Made by a program: the position numbers and the translations under genes. A model generated the notes under the pieces. It ran no database searches and was not told where the DNA came from. It saw only the letters and a list, made by a program, of their open reading frames with translations. From a bacterium (GTDB lineage Bacteria > Vulcanimicrobiota > Vulcanimicrobiia > Vulcanimicrobiales > SCRA01): DNA of 64,000 nucleotides. The stretch lies in contig SCRI01000063.1 in NCBI GenBank assembly GCA_004298675.1, positions 18,540 to 82,539 on the forward strand, in the 5' to 3' direction. Position 1 is the stretch's first letter; each line of letters begins with the position of its first letter. Positions 8,000 to 16,582 of this stretch are shown piece by piece.

Positions 8000-9485
8000 A
8001 GCCCACCCCCACCGCGACGTTACGGAAGCGTGCGGGTGCGGCACACTGCGAGGTGCGCCCCGTCTGCATCGGTTCGCCTTTACCGCAATTGGGCGTCCCC
8101 CACGCTTGCCAGGACGCGGCATCGGCGACGGCGTCGCAGGAGTTCCAGAAACGCGGCGTCATGCCACCATAGGTGGGATTCTTCACCATGCGCGTGCGCT
8201 TGCCGTTCACGATCTCCCAACCGATCTGGCAGCCAAACTGAAAGTTCAAGCGGCGGTCGTCGATCGACCAGGAGCGGTTCGACTCCATGTAGATGCCGTG
8301 CTCGATGCCGTCGAAGAGCTGCTCGAAAGGCGTCTGCCCGGGCAGCAGATTGAGGTTGCACATGCGGATCATCGGGACGTGCATCCAGGACTCCGCACGC
8401 ACGCAGGCGTTGGTGGCGCGCCCGAGGCGGCGCGCGGTGTCGCGCGACATCAGGTAGCCGCGCAGGATACCCTCGCGGATGATGTCGGAGCGCACGCTCT
8501 TGGCGCCCTCGTCGTCGTAGCCACACGTGGCAAAGCCCAGCGGCAGCGTGTTGTCGACCACGATGGTGACCAGCGGCGAACCGTACTGCAGGCGATCCAG
8601 TTGATCGATTTCGAGGAACGAGGTGCCGGAGAAGTTCGCCTCCCAGCCCATGACGCGATCGAGCTCGGCGGGGTGGCCGCAGGACTCGTGGATCTGCAGC
8701 GATACCTGCGAGCCTCCTAACACCACGTCCATCGTTCCGGAGGGGCACTGCGGAGCGGAGAGCAGGGCCACCGCCTCTTCTCCGATGCGCTGCGCGTTCT
8801 CGCGCAGCGCGGCCTTGCGGATGATCTCGTAGCCGCCGCCTTGGTAGAGGCCGACGTCACCGGGCCAGGTGCGGTCCTGGGCGTCGCCGCCGTCGACGGC
8901 CAGCGCCTCGATCCCGCTGCCGCTCTGCGCGATCTCCTGCGCGATCCGGCTGCCGATGCTGGAGTAGAACTCCGACTCCTTGCGCCACAGGTCCATCCAG
9001 GCGCGCCCCACGCGGATCTGCGGCGTGACGTGGAGCAGCTGCTCCGCGCCCAGCAGCAGATCCACGCGCTCCGAGAGCGGCACACGGTGGGGATCCTCCT
9101 CCATCGGCGTGGCGTAGGTGCCGGCGTGGACGTCGGTGGGTGCCTCGCCGAAGCGCTCCCGTGCGATGGCCGCACCGGCTTTGGCGATCTCTACCGCGCG
9201 TGCCGCGGTCTCGTCGATGCCGCGGTCGGAGGTGTCCGGCGAGGCCGCGAAACCCCACGCGCCGTCATAGAAGGCGCGGATGCCGTAGCCGATGCTCTCC
9301 TGATCGGAGAGCGTGGCCACGCGCCCGTTGCGGACCTCGATATTCTCGCTGCGGTCGCGCTCGAAGCGCACGTCCGCGTACTGTGCGCCGCGTGCCGCGG
9401 CCGTGTCGAGCGCGCGTTGCGCCGCCGGCTCGTACGTCAACCCTACATGCCTCCATCGTGCCCGGCCGATAGGGACGGGCCGCAC
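7989..9485 (-). CDS. tldD: TldD-like metalloprotease catalytic subunit
   Basis: This is the catalytic U62-family subunit (498 aa). The zinc site HESCGH is at residues 266-271, and the NCGKGEP segment near the C-terminus supplies the family's late cysteine ligand. TldD closes over extended peptides inside a barrel made with TldE. The N-terminus carries the usual YADVRFERDRSENIEVRNG-type strand region (about 36-55). It is followed by tldE with an 11-base overlap and preceded by the NAGPA gene only 10 bases away, so all are likely co-transcribed. The pairing with two secreted proteins is unusual; the substrate is not predictable from sequence. Confidence 0.93.
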   Translation of the reverse strand: MRPVPIGRARWRHVGLTYEPAAQRALDTAAARGAQYADVRFERDRSENIEVRNGRVATLSDQESIGYGIRAFYDGAWGFAASPDTSDRGIDETAARAVEIAKAGAAIARERFGEAPTDVHAGTYATPMEEDPHRVPLSERVDLLLGAEQLLHVTPQIRVGRAWMDLWRKESEFYSSIGSRIAQEIAQSGSGIEALAVDGGDAQDRTWPGDVGLYQGGGYEIIRKAALRENAQRIGEEAVALLSAPQCPSGTMDVVLGGSQVSLQIHESCGHPAELDRVMGWEANFSGTSFLEIDQLDRLQYGSPLVTIVVDNTLPLGFATCGYDDEGAKSVRSDIIREGILRGYLMSRDTARRLGRATNACVRAESWMHVPMIRMCNLNLLPGQTPFEQLFDGIEHGIYMESNRSWSIDDRRLNFQFGCQIGWEIVNGKRTRMVKNPTYGGMTPRFWNSCDAVADAASWQAWGTPNCGKGEPMQTGRTSQCAAPARFRNVAVGVGYAG

Positions 9486-9495
9486 GCTGCCTTCG

Positions 9496-11325
9496 CTAAC
9501 GCGTTTGAGGCGGCCTGGTGACGAGCGGTGTGGGCGTGACGAGCCCAGGAAACGCCAACGCGGGGTCGCGCAGGCGCACGCTGCCCGCGCCGCTGTCTTC
9601 GCGCGCGACGAGATAGACGTCCTCGATCATCAGCGGTACGGGTGCATCTTGCGGCAGTGCGGCCTCCACGCGCCGCCAGCCGTTCCAGTCGACCGCGCGC
9701 GCCAGCGTGAGCGCGTAGTGCCGGCCGTGGGCGTCGGCGATGCGTAAGCGCAGCCATTCGCCCCCGCCATCGCCATCGACGTCGAGCGAGAACGCGATGG
9801 GGTGGCCGCCCAGCACGAGTGCGGTACGGGCGTAGGCTGCACGCTCTCTTTGCGTGAAGTCGTAACGCAGCGCCAGGCAGCCGCAACCGGCATCCACGCC
9901 GAGTGCGCCCGCGCCGGCCGGGTAGCTGACGAAGCGGAACCACGCGGGCTGCCACGGCAGCGCCACGCGATGCCTCCCCGTGCCGAGCGCCAGGCTCGCG
10001 CGCGCTCCGCCGGCCACGGCCGTGATCACGGCGTCCGCGGGCGCAGCCGGCGCGAGATAGGTGTCGCCTTCCATGCGCCCACCCCCGCTGACGCTCCAAC
10101 GCACCGCGCCTTGCACTGCGAGCGGGTGCCCCGCGGCATCGTAGGCGGCGGCCTGCAGGTGCAGGCTCTCTCCGGGCGTGGGGCTCACGGTAGGGGCGAG
10201 TATCTCCAAGCGCGCCACTTGGGCCGTCACCTCGATTGGGACCTGTGCGCTCAGGCTGCCGGAGCGTATCTCTAGCGTTGCGTTGCCGGCGGCGGACGGG
10301 GCGATCAGAGCGCGCGTGCCTTGGACTTGCCCGAGCGAGGCGGGGAGTTGGAGCGTGACGGGCCCGGGCGGAGCCGCCGGATGATCGCCGGCATCGACGG
10401 CGCCGATGCGCAGCGCGATCTCCGCGCCGGGGACGGTCCGGATGGAGCGCGGATCCACCACCAAGCGCGCGGGTGGCCCAGCCGGCGCGCTGCTGAGAAT
10501 CTCGAGCGCGTCGGCCACCGGGCGCTCGCGTCCGTCGGAGGGGTGGTTGAGGAGAGCGGTGCCGGCCTCGCCCAGCGGCCGGGCCACGATGGTCGCGCTT
10601 CCGCCGGAGTCGAGACCCATTGCCTCACGTGCCCCGAGCCCCTGGAAGAGCGCGGCGAACTCGCCACGCGTCAAGCCGATCGAGTAGCCGGGCTGATGGC
10701 CATCTGCCTCCACCAGCAGTAGTGAATCCGGCGGAGCGATCCCCACTCCGGCGACGGGGAAGCGCGCGCGGGCAGTGCCGTTCGCCGGTGCGGTGGGGTC
10801 GTCGGCGGGTTCGCCGTCGCGTAACAGCAGTGGGCCTCCGCCGACGGCTTGCACCACCGGCACGCCGTCGATGGTGACGTCCGGACCCGTGGTGGGATCG
10901 GGCTCCAGCGCCGGCGTTCCGATGACGGCCGAGCCGGTGTCCTGTATGCCGACGGCGGGGCGTCCATACCCCGGCGGATGGAGCAGCGCGCCGTCCTGCT
11001 CCAATACGTTCGTGGGTTGGTTGCTGCGATCGATGTCGAAGAAGTCGCCGTTGATGGCTGCCACTGCGCCCGTTCGCAGCGCCATCGCGCGGACCGTCTC
11101 CGCGTGCCCCTGGTCGAGTTGCTGCGCGCGTGCCGTGCGCACGCTGACCTCCGGATTGGAGAGATCGGCGACGATGACGTGTATCACCAGTGGGCCGTCG
11201 GCCGTGCGCAGGTCGTACTCGGCTCGCTCCACGCCGGGCGCAACTTCGTCTTCCACGCGTTGCTGTGCGATCACCGCGGGGAAGGGAGGCGGCGCAGTCA
11301 ACCGGGCCGGCAGTGCGGCAATCAC
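9496..11325 (-). CDS. Secreted phosphodiester glycosidase (NAGPA domain) with Ig-like tail
   Basis: This 609-residue exported protein starts at a GTG (11325) that forms a GTGA overlap with the upstream gene's stop. A short hydrophobic N-terminus precedes the NAGPA/DUF2233 domain: AAINGDFFD, a GGGPLLLRDG segment, and EAMGLDSGGSAT. These are hallmarks of phosphodiester alpha-GlcNAcase-like enzymes acting on exopolysaccharide or wall-polymer phosphodiesters. After about residue 290 it becomes beta-rich, with one or two bacterial Ig-like segments (for example LEILAPTVSPTPGESLHLQ), then an unassigned C-terminal domain. Family assignment is firm; the polymer cleaved is unknown. Confidence 0.85.
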   Translation of the reverse strand: MIAALPARLTAPPPFPAVIAQQRVEDEVAPGVERAEYDLRTADGPLVIHVIVADLSNPEVSVRTARAQQLDQGHAETVRAMALRTGAVAAINGDFFDIDRSNQPTNVLEQDGALLHPPGYGRPAVGIQDTGSAVIGTPALEPDPTTGPDVTIDGVPVVQAVGGGPLLLRDGEPADDPTAPANGTARARFPVAGVGIAPPDSLLLVEADGHQPGYSIGLTRGEFAALFQGLGAREAMGLDSGGSATIVARPLGEAGTALLNHPSDGRERPVADALEILSSAPAGPPARLVVDPRSIRTVPGAEIALRIGAVDAGDHPAAPPGPVTLQLPASLGQVQGTRALIAPSAAGNATLEIRSGSLSAQVPIEVTAQVARLEILAPTVSPTPGESLHLQAAAYDAAGHPLAVQGAVRWSVSGGGRMEGDTYLAPAAPADAVITAVAGGARASLALGTGRHRVALPWQPAWFRFVSYPAGAGALGVDAGCGCLALRYDFTQRERAAYARTALVLGGHPIAFSLDVDGDGGGEWLRLRIADAHGRHYALTLARAVDWNGWRRVEAALPQDAPVPLMIEDVYLVAREDSGAGSVRLRDPALAFPGLVTPTPLVTRPPQTR

Positions 11326-12536
11326 GGCAACACCACGCGCAAGGGATAGGCCGTCGTGGTCATGCGTGCCGTCTCGCGCAGCGTGCGTAGATCGTAGACG
11401 GCGACGCGGTTCTCGCGCGGGCAGGGTACGAAGAGGCGCTGGTTGGCGAAATCGATGCTGGGCAGCCACGGTAGCTCACAGGGATGTAACGCCGGGTGTA
11501 CCGTGTGCAGTTCCTCGTCGAGCACCAGCACGGTACCGAGCTCCTCCGTCACGAAGACGCGGCGGCGCGCGGGGTCGACGGCAACGCCGAGCGCGAGGCC
11601 GGCAGCGTGCCGCACGGCGCGCGTGTGCCAACGGTGGATATCGACGGCAACCACGCCGCCCGCCGGCGACGGCCGCATCGCCGTGATGGCGTTGAGCGCC
11701 ACGAAAGCCAAGCCGCGCGCGGCGTCGACGGCGACGCCGAACGGGCGCGGGCCGACGTGCAGGGTGCGCGTGACGCGCGCGGTGCGTGCGTCGACTTCCA
11801 TCAGCGTTCCCGCGTTCGTCGCGGTCACCAGGATCGAGCCGGCGGTGTCACCGCTGAGCGCGAGACCCTCCGGCGTCTCGCCCACGCTCAGCCGGTGCGG
11901 TGCGGCGCTGGGATCGTCGCCGTAGAGCGTCAGCGCCCCGTCGCCGGAGGGCGGCAGGTCGCGGCTGGCTTGCGCCACGACGTGCGCCGCAGGATCGGCC
12001 AGCAACGCCGCCGTGTCGGGTGCATGGCGGAGCGCGGTGAGGCCGGCGGCGGGGTCGTAGCGCGTTGCGCTGGTGCCCGCCGCCGCCGCCCAGAGCAGCT
12101 TGCCGCGGTCGTAGATCGCATCCGCGGGCGAATCCGCCGTGACGAACGTACCCAGCGGCGTGAGCGACTTGCGGGTGTACAGCGTGATGCCGCAGTCGGC
12201 GTCCACGGTGGCGAGCGTGCCGTTCAATGCGGGCGCGGGCAGCAGCGTCACGCTGCGCGCGCTCGCGCTGCCGCCGCGCGTGGCGACGATCAGCGTCTCG
12301 CCCGCCGCCGGCAGTTGCGCGGGCACGGAGAGATCCGCACCGGCTATGCGCCCGGGCCCCAACAACGCTACCGTGGCGCCGCGCGGCAATTGCAGCGGCA
12401 TGCGGCTGCCGGCGAAGACGCGTTGCGCGCAGGGGTGCGCGCTCGGGCCCGGCGGCGGCGCCGGCGTGGCTGGGAGGCTCCCCGCGCCGAGCGCGACGTA
12501 GAGCGCGGTGAGTAGCGTGATCCCGATCTGCATCAC
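11322..12536 (-). CDS. Secreted YVTN-like beta-propeller protein
   Basis: This 404-residue protein has an N-terminal signal peptide (hydrophobic stretch at residues 3-20, then a proline-rich linker). The repeated blades of about 40 residues each contain a pattern such as PxGVAVDxARGLAFVA or GVAVDPARRRVFVTEE, characteristic of YVTN/NHL-type propellers. Such proteins usually bind ligands or surfaces rather than catalyse. It is the first gene of the minus-strand operon ahead of the NAGPA protein, TldD and TldE. The start is a GTG (12536) immediately followed by an ATG (12533); either could be used. Six bases upstream lies a CATACT box. Confidence 0.75.
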   Translation of the reverse strand: MMQIGITLLTALYVALGAGSLPATPAPPPGPSAHPCAQRVFAGSRMPLQLPRGATVALLGPGRIAGADLSVPAQLPAAGETLIVATRGGSASARSVTLLPAPALNGTLATVDADCGITLYTRKSLTPLGTFVTADSPADAIYDRGKLLWAAAAGTSATRYDPAAGLTALRHAPDTAALLADPAAHVVAQASRDLPPSGDGALTLYGDDPSAAPHRLSVGETPEGLALSGDTAGSILVTATNAGTLMEVDARTARVTRTLHVGPRPFGVAVDAARGLAFVALNAITAMRPSPAGGVVAVDIHRWHTRAVRHAAGLALGVAVDPARRRVFVTEELGTVLVLDEELHTVHPALHPCELPWLPSIDFANQRLFVPCPRENRVAVYDLRTLRETARMTTTAYPLRVVLP

Positions 12537-12542
12537 TCGCGA

Positions 12543-12550
12543 AGTATGAT
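12543..12550. promoter_or_regulatory. Back-to-back -10 elements for divergent genes
   Basis: The plus strand reads TATGAT at 12545-12550 and the minus strand reads CATACT at 12548-12543, so the two -10 boxes overlap. The minus-strand box would start transcription almost at the GTG at 12536. The plus-strand box gives a leader of about 43 bases to ATG 12600. No strong -35 elements were seen. Confidence 0.4.
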
Positions 12551-12599
12551 CGCGCCGGGGCAGGCCGATACCTGTCGCGCTGCCAATGTTTCGAGCGCG

Positions 12600-13133
12600 A
12601 TGAAGCGCTTCACGATCGTTGCCTTAGCATTGCTGTGTGCCTTCACGGAGCTGCCCGCGCAAGCGAAGCAGCCGGCCCAGCAGGCCGACCCGCCGCGCCT
12701 GGCACCAGCCGACGAATACTTCGGACGCCTGAAGATGTCGCCCATCGGTATCGGCAACCAGATTCACGATCTCGGCTTATTGCTGAAATACAATCCAGCC
12801 GGCTACGCCGGCCAGTTGGGGCGCGCGCGCATGACCGAGGACGCGCTGATGGATTGGCGCGCGCGCTACCCCAGCGATACGTGGCTGGCCAAAGATGCGT
12901 ACTTGATGGCGCGCGTCGACGCGATGTTCTACGACCACGAGTCGCACTCACGCGCGTGGAGTCTTATGACGTGGGTGGCACAGCGTTTCCCGCATACGCC
13001 GTTCGGCGCCAACGCCAAGGGTGAGGTACGTCATGGGCACATCGTGCCGCTGTACGCAATGCCTGCCACCCCGCCGACGCCGACGCCCACGCCCACGCAG
13101 ACTCCCACTCCCGCCGCCTCTCCAGCTCCATAG
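12600..13133 (+). CDS. Secreted hypothetical protein with Pro-Thr tail
   Basis: This 177-residue exported protein of no family I recognise has ATG 12600, a hydrophobic signal peptide cleaved near AQA, and a compact helical domain (about 25-150). The domain contains KYNPAGYAGQLGRA and YPSDTWLAKDAYLMARV segments. A C-terminal low-complexity tail of Pro-Thr repeats (encoded at about 13070-13120) may span the cell wall. The frame is open to an ATG at 12546, but that would place 18 codons inside the divergent promoter region. It ends before a strong bidirectional terminator. It may be a periplasmic structural or helical-repeat protein; function unknown. Confidence 0.7.
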   Translation: MKRFTIVALALLCAFTELPAQAKQPAQQADPPRLAPADEYFGRLKMSPIGIGNQIHDLGLLLKYNPAGYAGQLGRARMTEDALMDWRARYPSDTWLAKDAYLMARVDAMFYDHESHSRAWSLMTWVAQRFPHTPFGANAKGEVRHGHIVPLYAMPATPPTPTPTPTQTPTPAASPAP

Positions 13134-13164
13134 ACACCGCAGACACGAGCGGCCAACAAAAACG

Positions 13165-13194
13165 AGAGCCCGGGAGCAAGCGCTCCCGGGCTCT
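13165..13194. terminator. Bidirectional terminator between convergent genes
   Basis: A 13-bp perfect stem, arms 13165-13177 and 13182-13194 with an AAGC loop, lies between convergent genes ending at 13133 and 13216. On the plus strand the T-run is short (TTT). On the minus strand the stem is followed by TTTTTG. It should terminate transcription from both sides. Confidence 0.88.
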
Positions 13195-13215
13195 TTAGTC
13201 GTGGGTTGATGCGAG

Positions 13216-14619
13216 TTAGAACCGCACGCCCAGACCGACGTATGCACCGTTGTGCGAGAAGTCGCCCGGAGCGTTCGTCTTGTTGGTTCCGCGGTCACCC
13301 AGGAACCCGAAGTCCAGGAAGACCGGGCTGCTGCCGAAGTTGTAGGTGCCGCCGATCTGGTAGGTGACCACGTGGTACCCCAGTGTCAGCGAGCTCCCCG
13401 CGTTCGGGTCGGGGCATGCCGGCGTTCCGGGGGTTGCACCCGCCGGGCAGCCCGGCACGGTGAAGTTCCCCTTCACGTCGGGGTAGTAGTAGACGCTGCC
13501 GTAGACCGAGAACGGCATGTTCAGATCGGGCAGTTTCTCGGCGCCGAAGCCGAAGCCGTTCTGACGCGGGTAACCGTAGTTGGTCGTCCGGTTCATCCAG
13601 CCCACGGCCACGTAGATGCGCGGGTCGGCAACCTTCAGGCCGAGACGGCCCTCAACGTCGTAGTCGCGTGCCGTGAACGCCGGTACGAACGTCTGTCCGT
13701 AGCCGCCGATCACCGTGACGCAGCCTTGTTCGCCGGGACTCGGGCACAGCACCGGCGTGGCGCTGTTCTGGTGGTGGTCGTAGGCATACTGCCGGAAGTC
13801 ACCGGCCACCATCCAGGGGAGCCCAAAGGCCGGGAACTCGGCGGCGCCGCGGACGGCGTACGAGCCCTTACTGTCGCTGTTGCCTGGAGCGAACTCGTTG
13901 TAGGTCTTGCCGCCGAAGATGTAATCGGCTGCGACGTAGTGCTCGAACGGGTTGACTGCGGCGGGAGCCGGAGTCGGCGTTGGAGCCAGCGTTGGAGCCG
14001 GAGTCGGCGGCGGCAGCGGCGCCGGAGCTTCCGTCGGTGCCGCAGTTGGTACCGGCGTCGGCACGACTGGAATGTAGCGCACCACCACGAGGTGGCGGCT
14101 CTGCTCCCACTGCACGTAGGCGCCCATGCCCTCGGAGATCACGCGGACCGGAACGAGGATGTCGCCGTGATACTGAATGGGGGCAACGTCTAGCGGGCGC
14201 TGCTCACCGTTGATGACGACGACGGGCTTGCCCACCGTGACCTTGACCTCTGAGCCGGGTTTACTGACCGTCACCGTTTTGCTGCCGGCGTCATAGGAGA
14301 CGGTGGCGCCCATTTGCTCGAACATCGAGCGTAGGGGCACCAAGATCGTATGTCCCCGCACGAGTGCTGAGAGCACGCGGCCACTCTTCAAGACGTCCGG
14401 TCTAGTGTAGACGTGATGGTCATTGTACAAGATTGGAATCGCGCCCGTAGGTGGGCTGCCGAATTCCATAGGCGGCGCGGCCATGGTGCCCTGCGCGACC
14501 ACCGAGTGCTCCTGCGTTCCCTGCGTTGGCGCGCTTTGCACGGGTGCTGCCGAGGCCGCCGCCGATCCCAGCCCGCCCGCGAGGAGCGCGGCGAGGATCG
14601 CAGTGCTTAGATGTTTCAC
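13216..14619 (-). CDS. Stalk-domain (copper amine oxidase N-like) outer-membrane beta-barrel protein
   Basis: This 467-residue exported protein starts at a GTG (14619) with a clear GGGAGG ribosome-binding site 7 bases upstream and a signal peptide (residues 1-25). Residues about 65-185 form a copper-amine-oxidase N-terminal stalk domain (ILVPLRSMFEQMG, then DILVPVRVISEGMGAYVQWE). A Pro/Ala/Thr-rich linker follows (about 186-225). The C-terminal 240 residues alternate hydrophobic and polar residues with many Tyr/Gly and end in a terminal Phe (GLGVRF), the usual signature for BAM insertion. It is probably an outer-membrane barrel anchored or spaced by the stalk; the ligand is unknown. Confidence in the architecture is high, in any specific function low. 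Confidence 0.82.
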   Translation of the reverse strand: MKHLSTAILAALLAGGLGSAAASAAPVQSAPTQGTQEHSVVAQGTMAAPPMEFGSPPTGAIPILYNDHHVYTRPDVLKSGRVLSALVRGHTILVPLRSMFEQMGATVSYDAGSKTVTVSKPGSEVKVTVGKPVVVINGEQRPLDVAPIQYHGDILVPVRVISEGMGAYVQWEQSRHLVVVRYIPVVPTPVPTAAPTEAPAPLPPPTPAPTLAPTPTPAPAAVNPFEHYVAADYIFGGKTYNEFAPGNSDSKGSYAVRGAAEFPAFGLPWMVAGDFRQYAYDHHQNSATPVLCPSPGEQGCVTVIGGYGQTFVPAFTARDYDVEGRLGLKVADPRIYVAVGWMNRTTNYGYPRQNGFGFGAEKLPDLNMPFSVYGSVYYYPDVKGNFTVPGCPAGATPGTPACPDPNAGSSLTLGYHVVTYQIGGTYNFGSSPVFLDFGFLGDRGTNKTNAPGDFSHNGAYVGLGVRF

Positions 14620-14802
14620 GAAGTAACCTCCCTAATGGAAATCCAACGGATAGGCTGGTCCACGATTGGGACCTAGCCGCCGCTCGCTCGCCCATCGACC
14701 TCCAGCGGACGAGTAGCGGCCCTACCTTGCACTCCTTCGTTCTTCCCCGTGACAGTGCCGAACTAATCACGGGCGAGCGAGTGGGTGCCGTCTTCGTGGA
14801 GA

Positions 14803-16572
14803 TTACGTAGCGGGGCTGGGAAAAGTTCCGTTCTCGTGCACGTGGTAGGCGGCTAGCAGCGCATCTTCGTCCTCTGGAGCATCGAGCGCGACTTCCATGG
14901 CGACGATCGTGCCCCACGCTCCCGTCGCCAGGTCGATGTGATCGAGAAACTCCAGCAGAAACGTGAATCCGTAGCCGAGCGAGGGCTTCGAGGAAAAGCC
15001 GCGCATGAGCGTGGCTTTAGGTAGCTGCGTGAACGGAATGCCGGGGCCGGAGTCCCGCGCGCAGACGACGAGGCGCACTCCGTCGCTGCGCAGATCGACG
15101 GCACCGTGGCCGGCATGCTTGAGTACGTTGGTGGCCGTCTCGCTGACGCATAGCACGAGATCATGCACACGCGCCGGCCCCAGGCCACAGCCAAGCGCGG
15201 TGCGTTCGGTCGCCACGCGGGCCGCGCGTACGTCTCGCGGTGTGCGCACGGTCACGTCGGCGAGGATCTGTAGGGCCGCGAGCCGGCGCTCGAGCTCTTC
15301 ACGCTCTGTGAGCTCGAGCTTGCCCCCGGTGGCTGCGGCGATGACTTCGCGGTAAATCTCCCGGCTGCGCGAACGCAGCCGTTCCTCTGCGGCCAAGCGC
15401 ATGCCGAGAACGTCCGCAAGCCGCGCGGCCGTCTCGCGCAAGTGGATGCGCGCGTTGTGACCGGGCAGAAACGGTGTTGCGCGTGTGGCGAGCAGAACCG
15501 CGAGCACGCCCCCATCCGCCTCCAGCGGCGTGAGCGAGAGCGCTCGCCAGCGTTCGGTGCCCGCCGCCAACGCCGCCTGAGCCGTGTTGCGAAAGTCCTC
15601 GATCTCCACGGCCGCGCCTGCTAGTGCCTGCTCGAAGGCTCCGCCACCTTCGCCTGAGAGCGGGATGCGCGTGGGCGCTCCGGCCGTACCGGCCAAGAGC
15701 ACCAGGGTTCGTTCGCCCGGTACGGGGGCGTAGAGCGCGAGCAGGTCGAGTCCGAGCGACGCGCGCAGGTCACCGAAGAGATCGCGCGTGCTGCGCGCGA
15801 GGTCGCCCTGCGGTTCGGCGATGCTGAGTGCCGCCAGCTGCGCACGAACGCTCACGAGCTTGGCCGCCAGCACCTCCGTGCGGCGCTCCAGCCAGATCAG
15901 TGTGGCGAGGATGGCGCAGAGCGCGATGGTGGCCATGATCCCGAGTTGGGCGTGTACGTAGACGATGGCGTAGCCGCCGCCTAAACCGCCCAATAGATCC
16001 CAATGCACGCCGGTTTCGCGCATCCAGCGCAGCAGCGCGGAAACCGGCTCGTGGTTCTCGCGCACGGCGGCGGTAAAGGAGGCGATCACGCCGTCACACA
16101 GCACGAAGACGGTGCCGAGCACGGCAAACCGCAACGGTTCGTCAACCGGTGCCCAAGGCCGCACCAGCGTGCCGAAGGCAGCGACGGCGGCCACCAGCCC
16201 CGCGATCGACATCTTGGCCGCGTTGAAGGCAGCGCGGTCGGTGCGGCTGCCGCGCGTGTAGATCTCGAGGCCATAGCCGATGAAGACGACGGTGCTGAGC
16301 GCCAGTGGCCCCGCGCATGCGAGCAGCGCGCACAGCGCGGGCATCGTGAGGTCGAAGCGCGCGTCCGCCGTCGGCAGGCGCCGCCCCCAGATGGTGGTCC
16401 CCGGCGGGAACGCCAGTGCGCGCGAGAAGAGGAAGAAAGCGGTCAGCGTCAGGACCAGTACGGCGTCGTCGATGCGGCCGAACCACGCGAATTCGCCCAG
16501 CCACGTCGCCGTTCCGATCAGGGCGACGGCCGCGATGGTGGGTTGAAAAAGATGATACGGCTCGCGCGCCAC
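14803..16572 (-). CDS. Membrane-bound sensor with GAF-like region and RsbW/RsbT-type ATPase domain
   Basis: This 589-residue protein has several predicted membrane segments (about residues 1-235), a GAF-like soluble region (about 250-400) and a C-terminal HATPase_c domain (about 445-570). The N-box reads SETATNVLKHA (477-487), the G1 box DSGPGIP (507-513) and the G2-type segment SKPSLGYGF. No conserved phospho-accepting His (HisKA) is seen, so it resembles the RsbW/RsbT serine kinases that phosphorylate anti-sigma antagonists rather than a classical histidine kinase. It lies 10 bases downstream of the thioesterase gene on the same strand, suggesting co-transcription. The signal sensed is unknown. 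Confidence 0.78.
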   Translation of the reverse strand: MAREPYHLFQPTIAAVALIGTATWLGEFAWFGRIDDAVLVLTLTAFFLFSRALAFPPGTTIWGRRLPTADARFDLTMPALCALLACAGPLALSTVVFIGYGLEIYTRGSRTDRAAFNAAKMSIAGLVAAVAAFGTLVRPWAPVDEPLRFAVLGTVFVLCDGVIASFTAAVRENHEPVSALLRWMRETGVHWDLLGGLGGGYAIVYVHAQLGIMATIALCAILATLIWLERRTEVLAAKLVSVRAQLAALSIAEPQGDLARSTRDLFGDLRASLGLDLLALYAPVPGERTLVLLAGTAGAPTRIPLSGEGGGAFEQALAGAAVEIEDFRNTAQAALAAGTERWRALSLTPLEADGGVLAVLLATRATPFLPGHNARIHLRETAARLADVLGMRLAAEERLRSRSREIYREVIAAATGGKLELTEREELERRLAALQILADVTVRTPRDVRAARVATERTALGCGLGPARVHDLVLCVSETATNVLKHAGHGAVDLRSDGVRLVVCARDSGPGIPFTQLPKATLMRGFSSKPSLGYGFTFLLEFLDHIDLATGAWGTIVAMEVALDAPEDEDALLAAYHVHENGTFPSPAT

Positions 16573-16582
16573 GGCAGCCGGG

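Noticed and set aside
13070..13125. Short tandem DNA repeat (CCGACGCC/CCCACGCC type)
   Set aside because: It encodes the Pro-Thr tail of the secreted protein and is simply codon repetition, not a CRISPR or mobile repeat.
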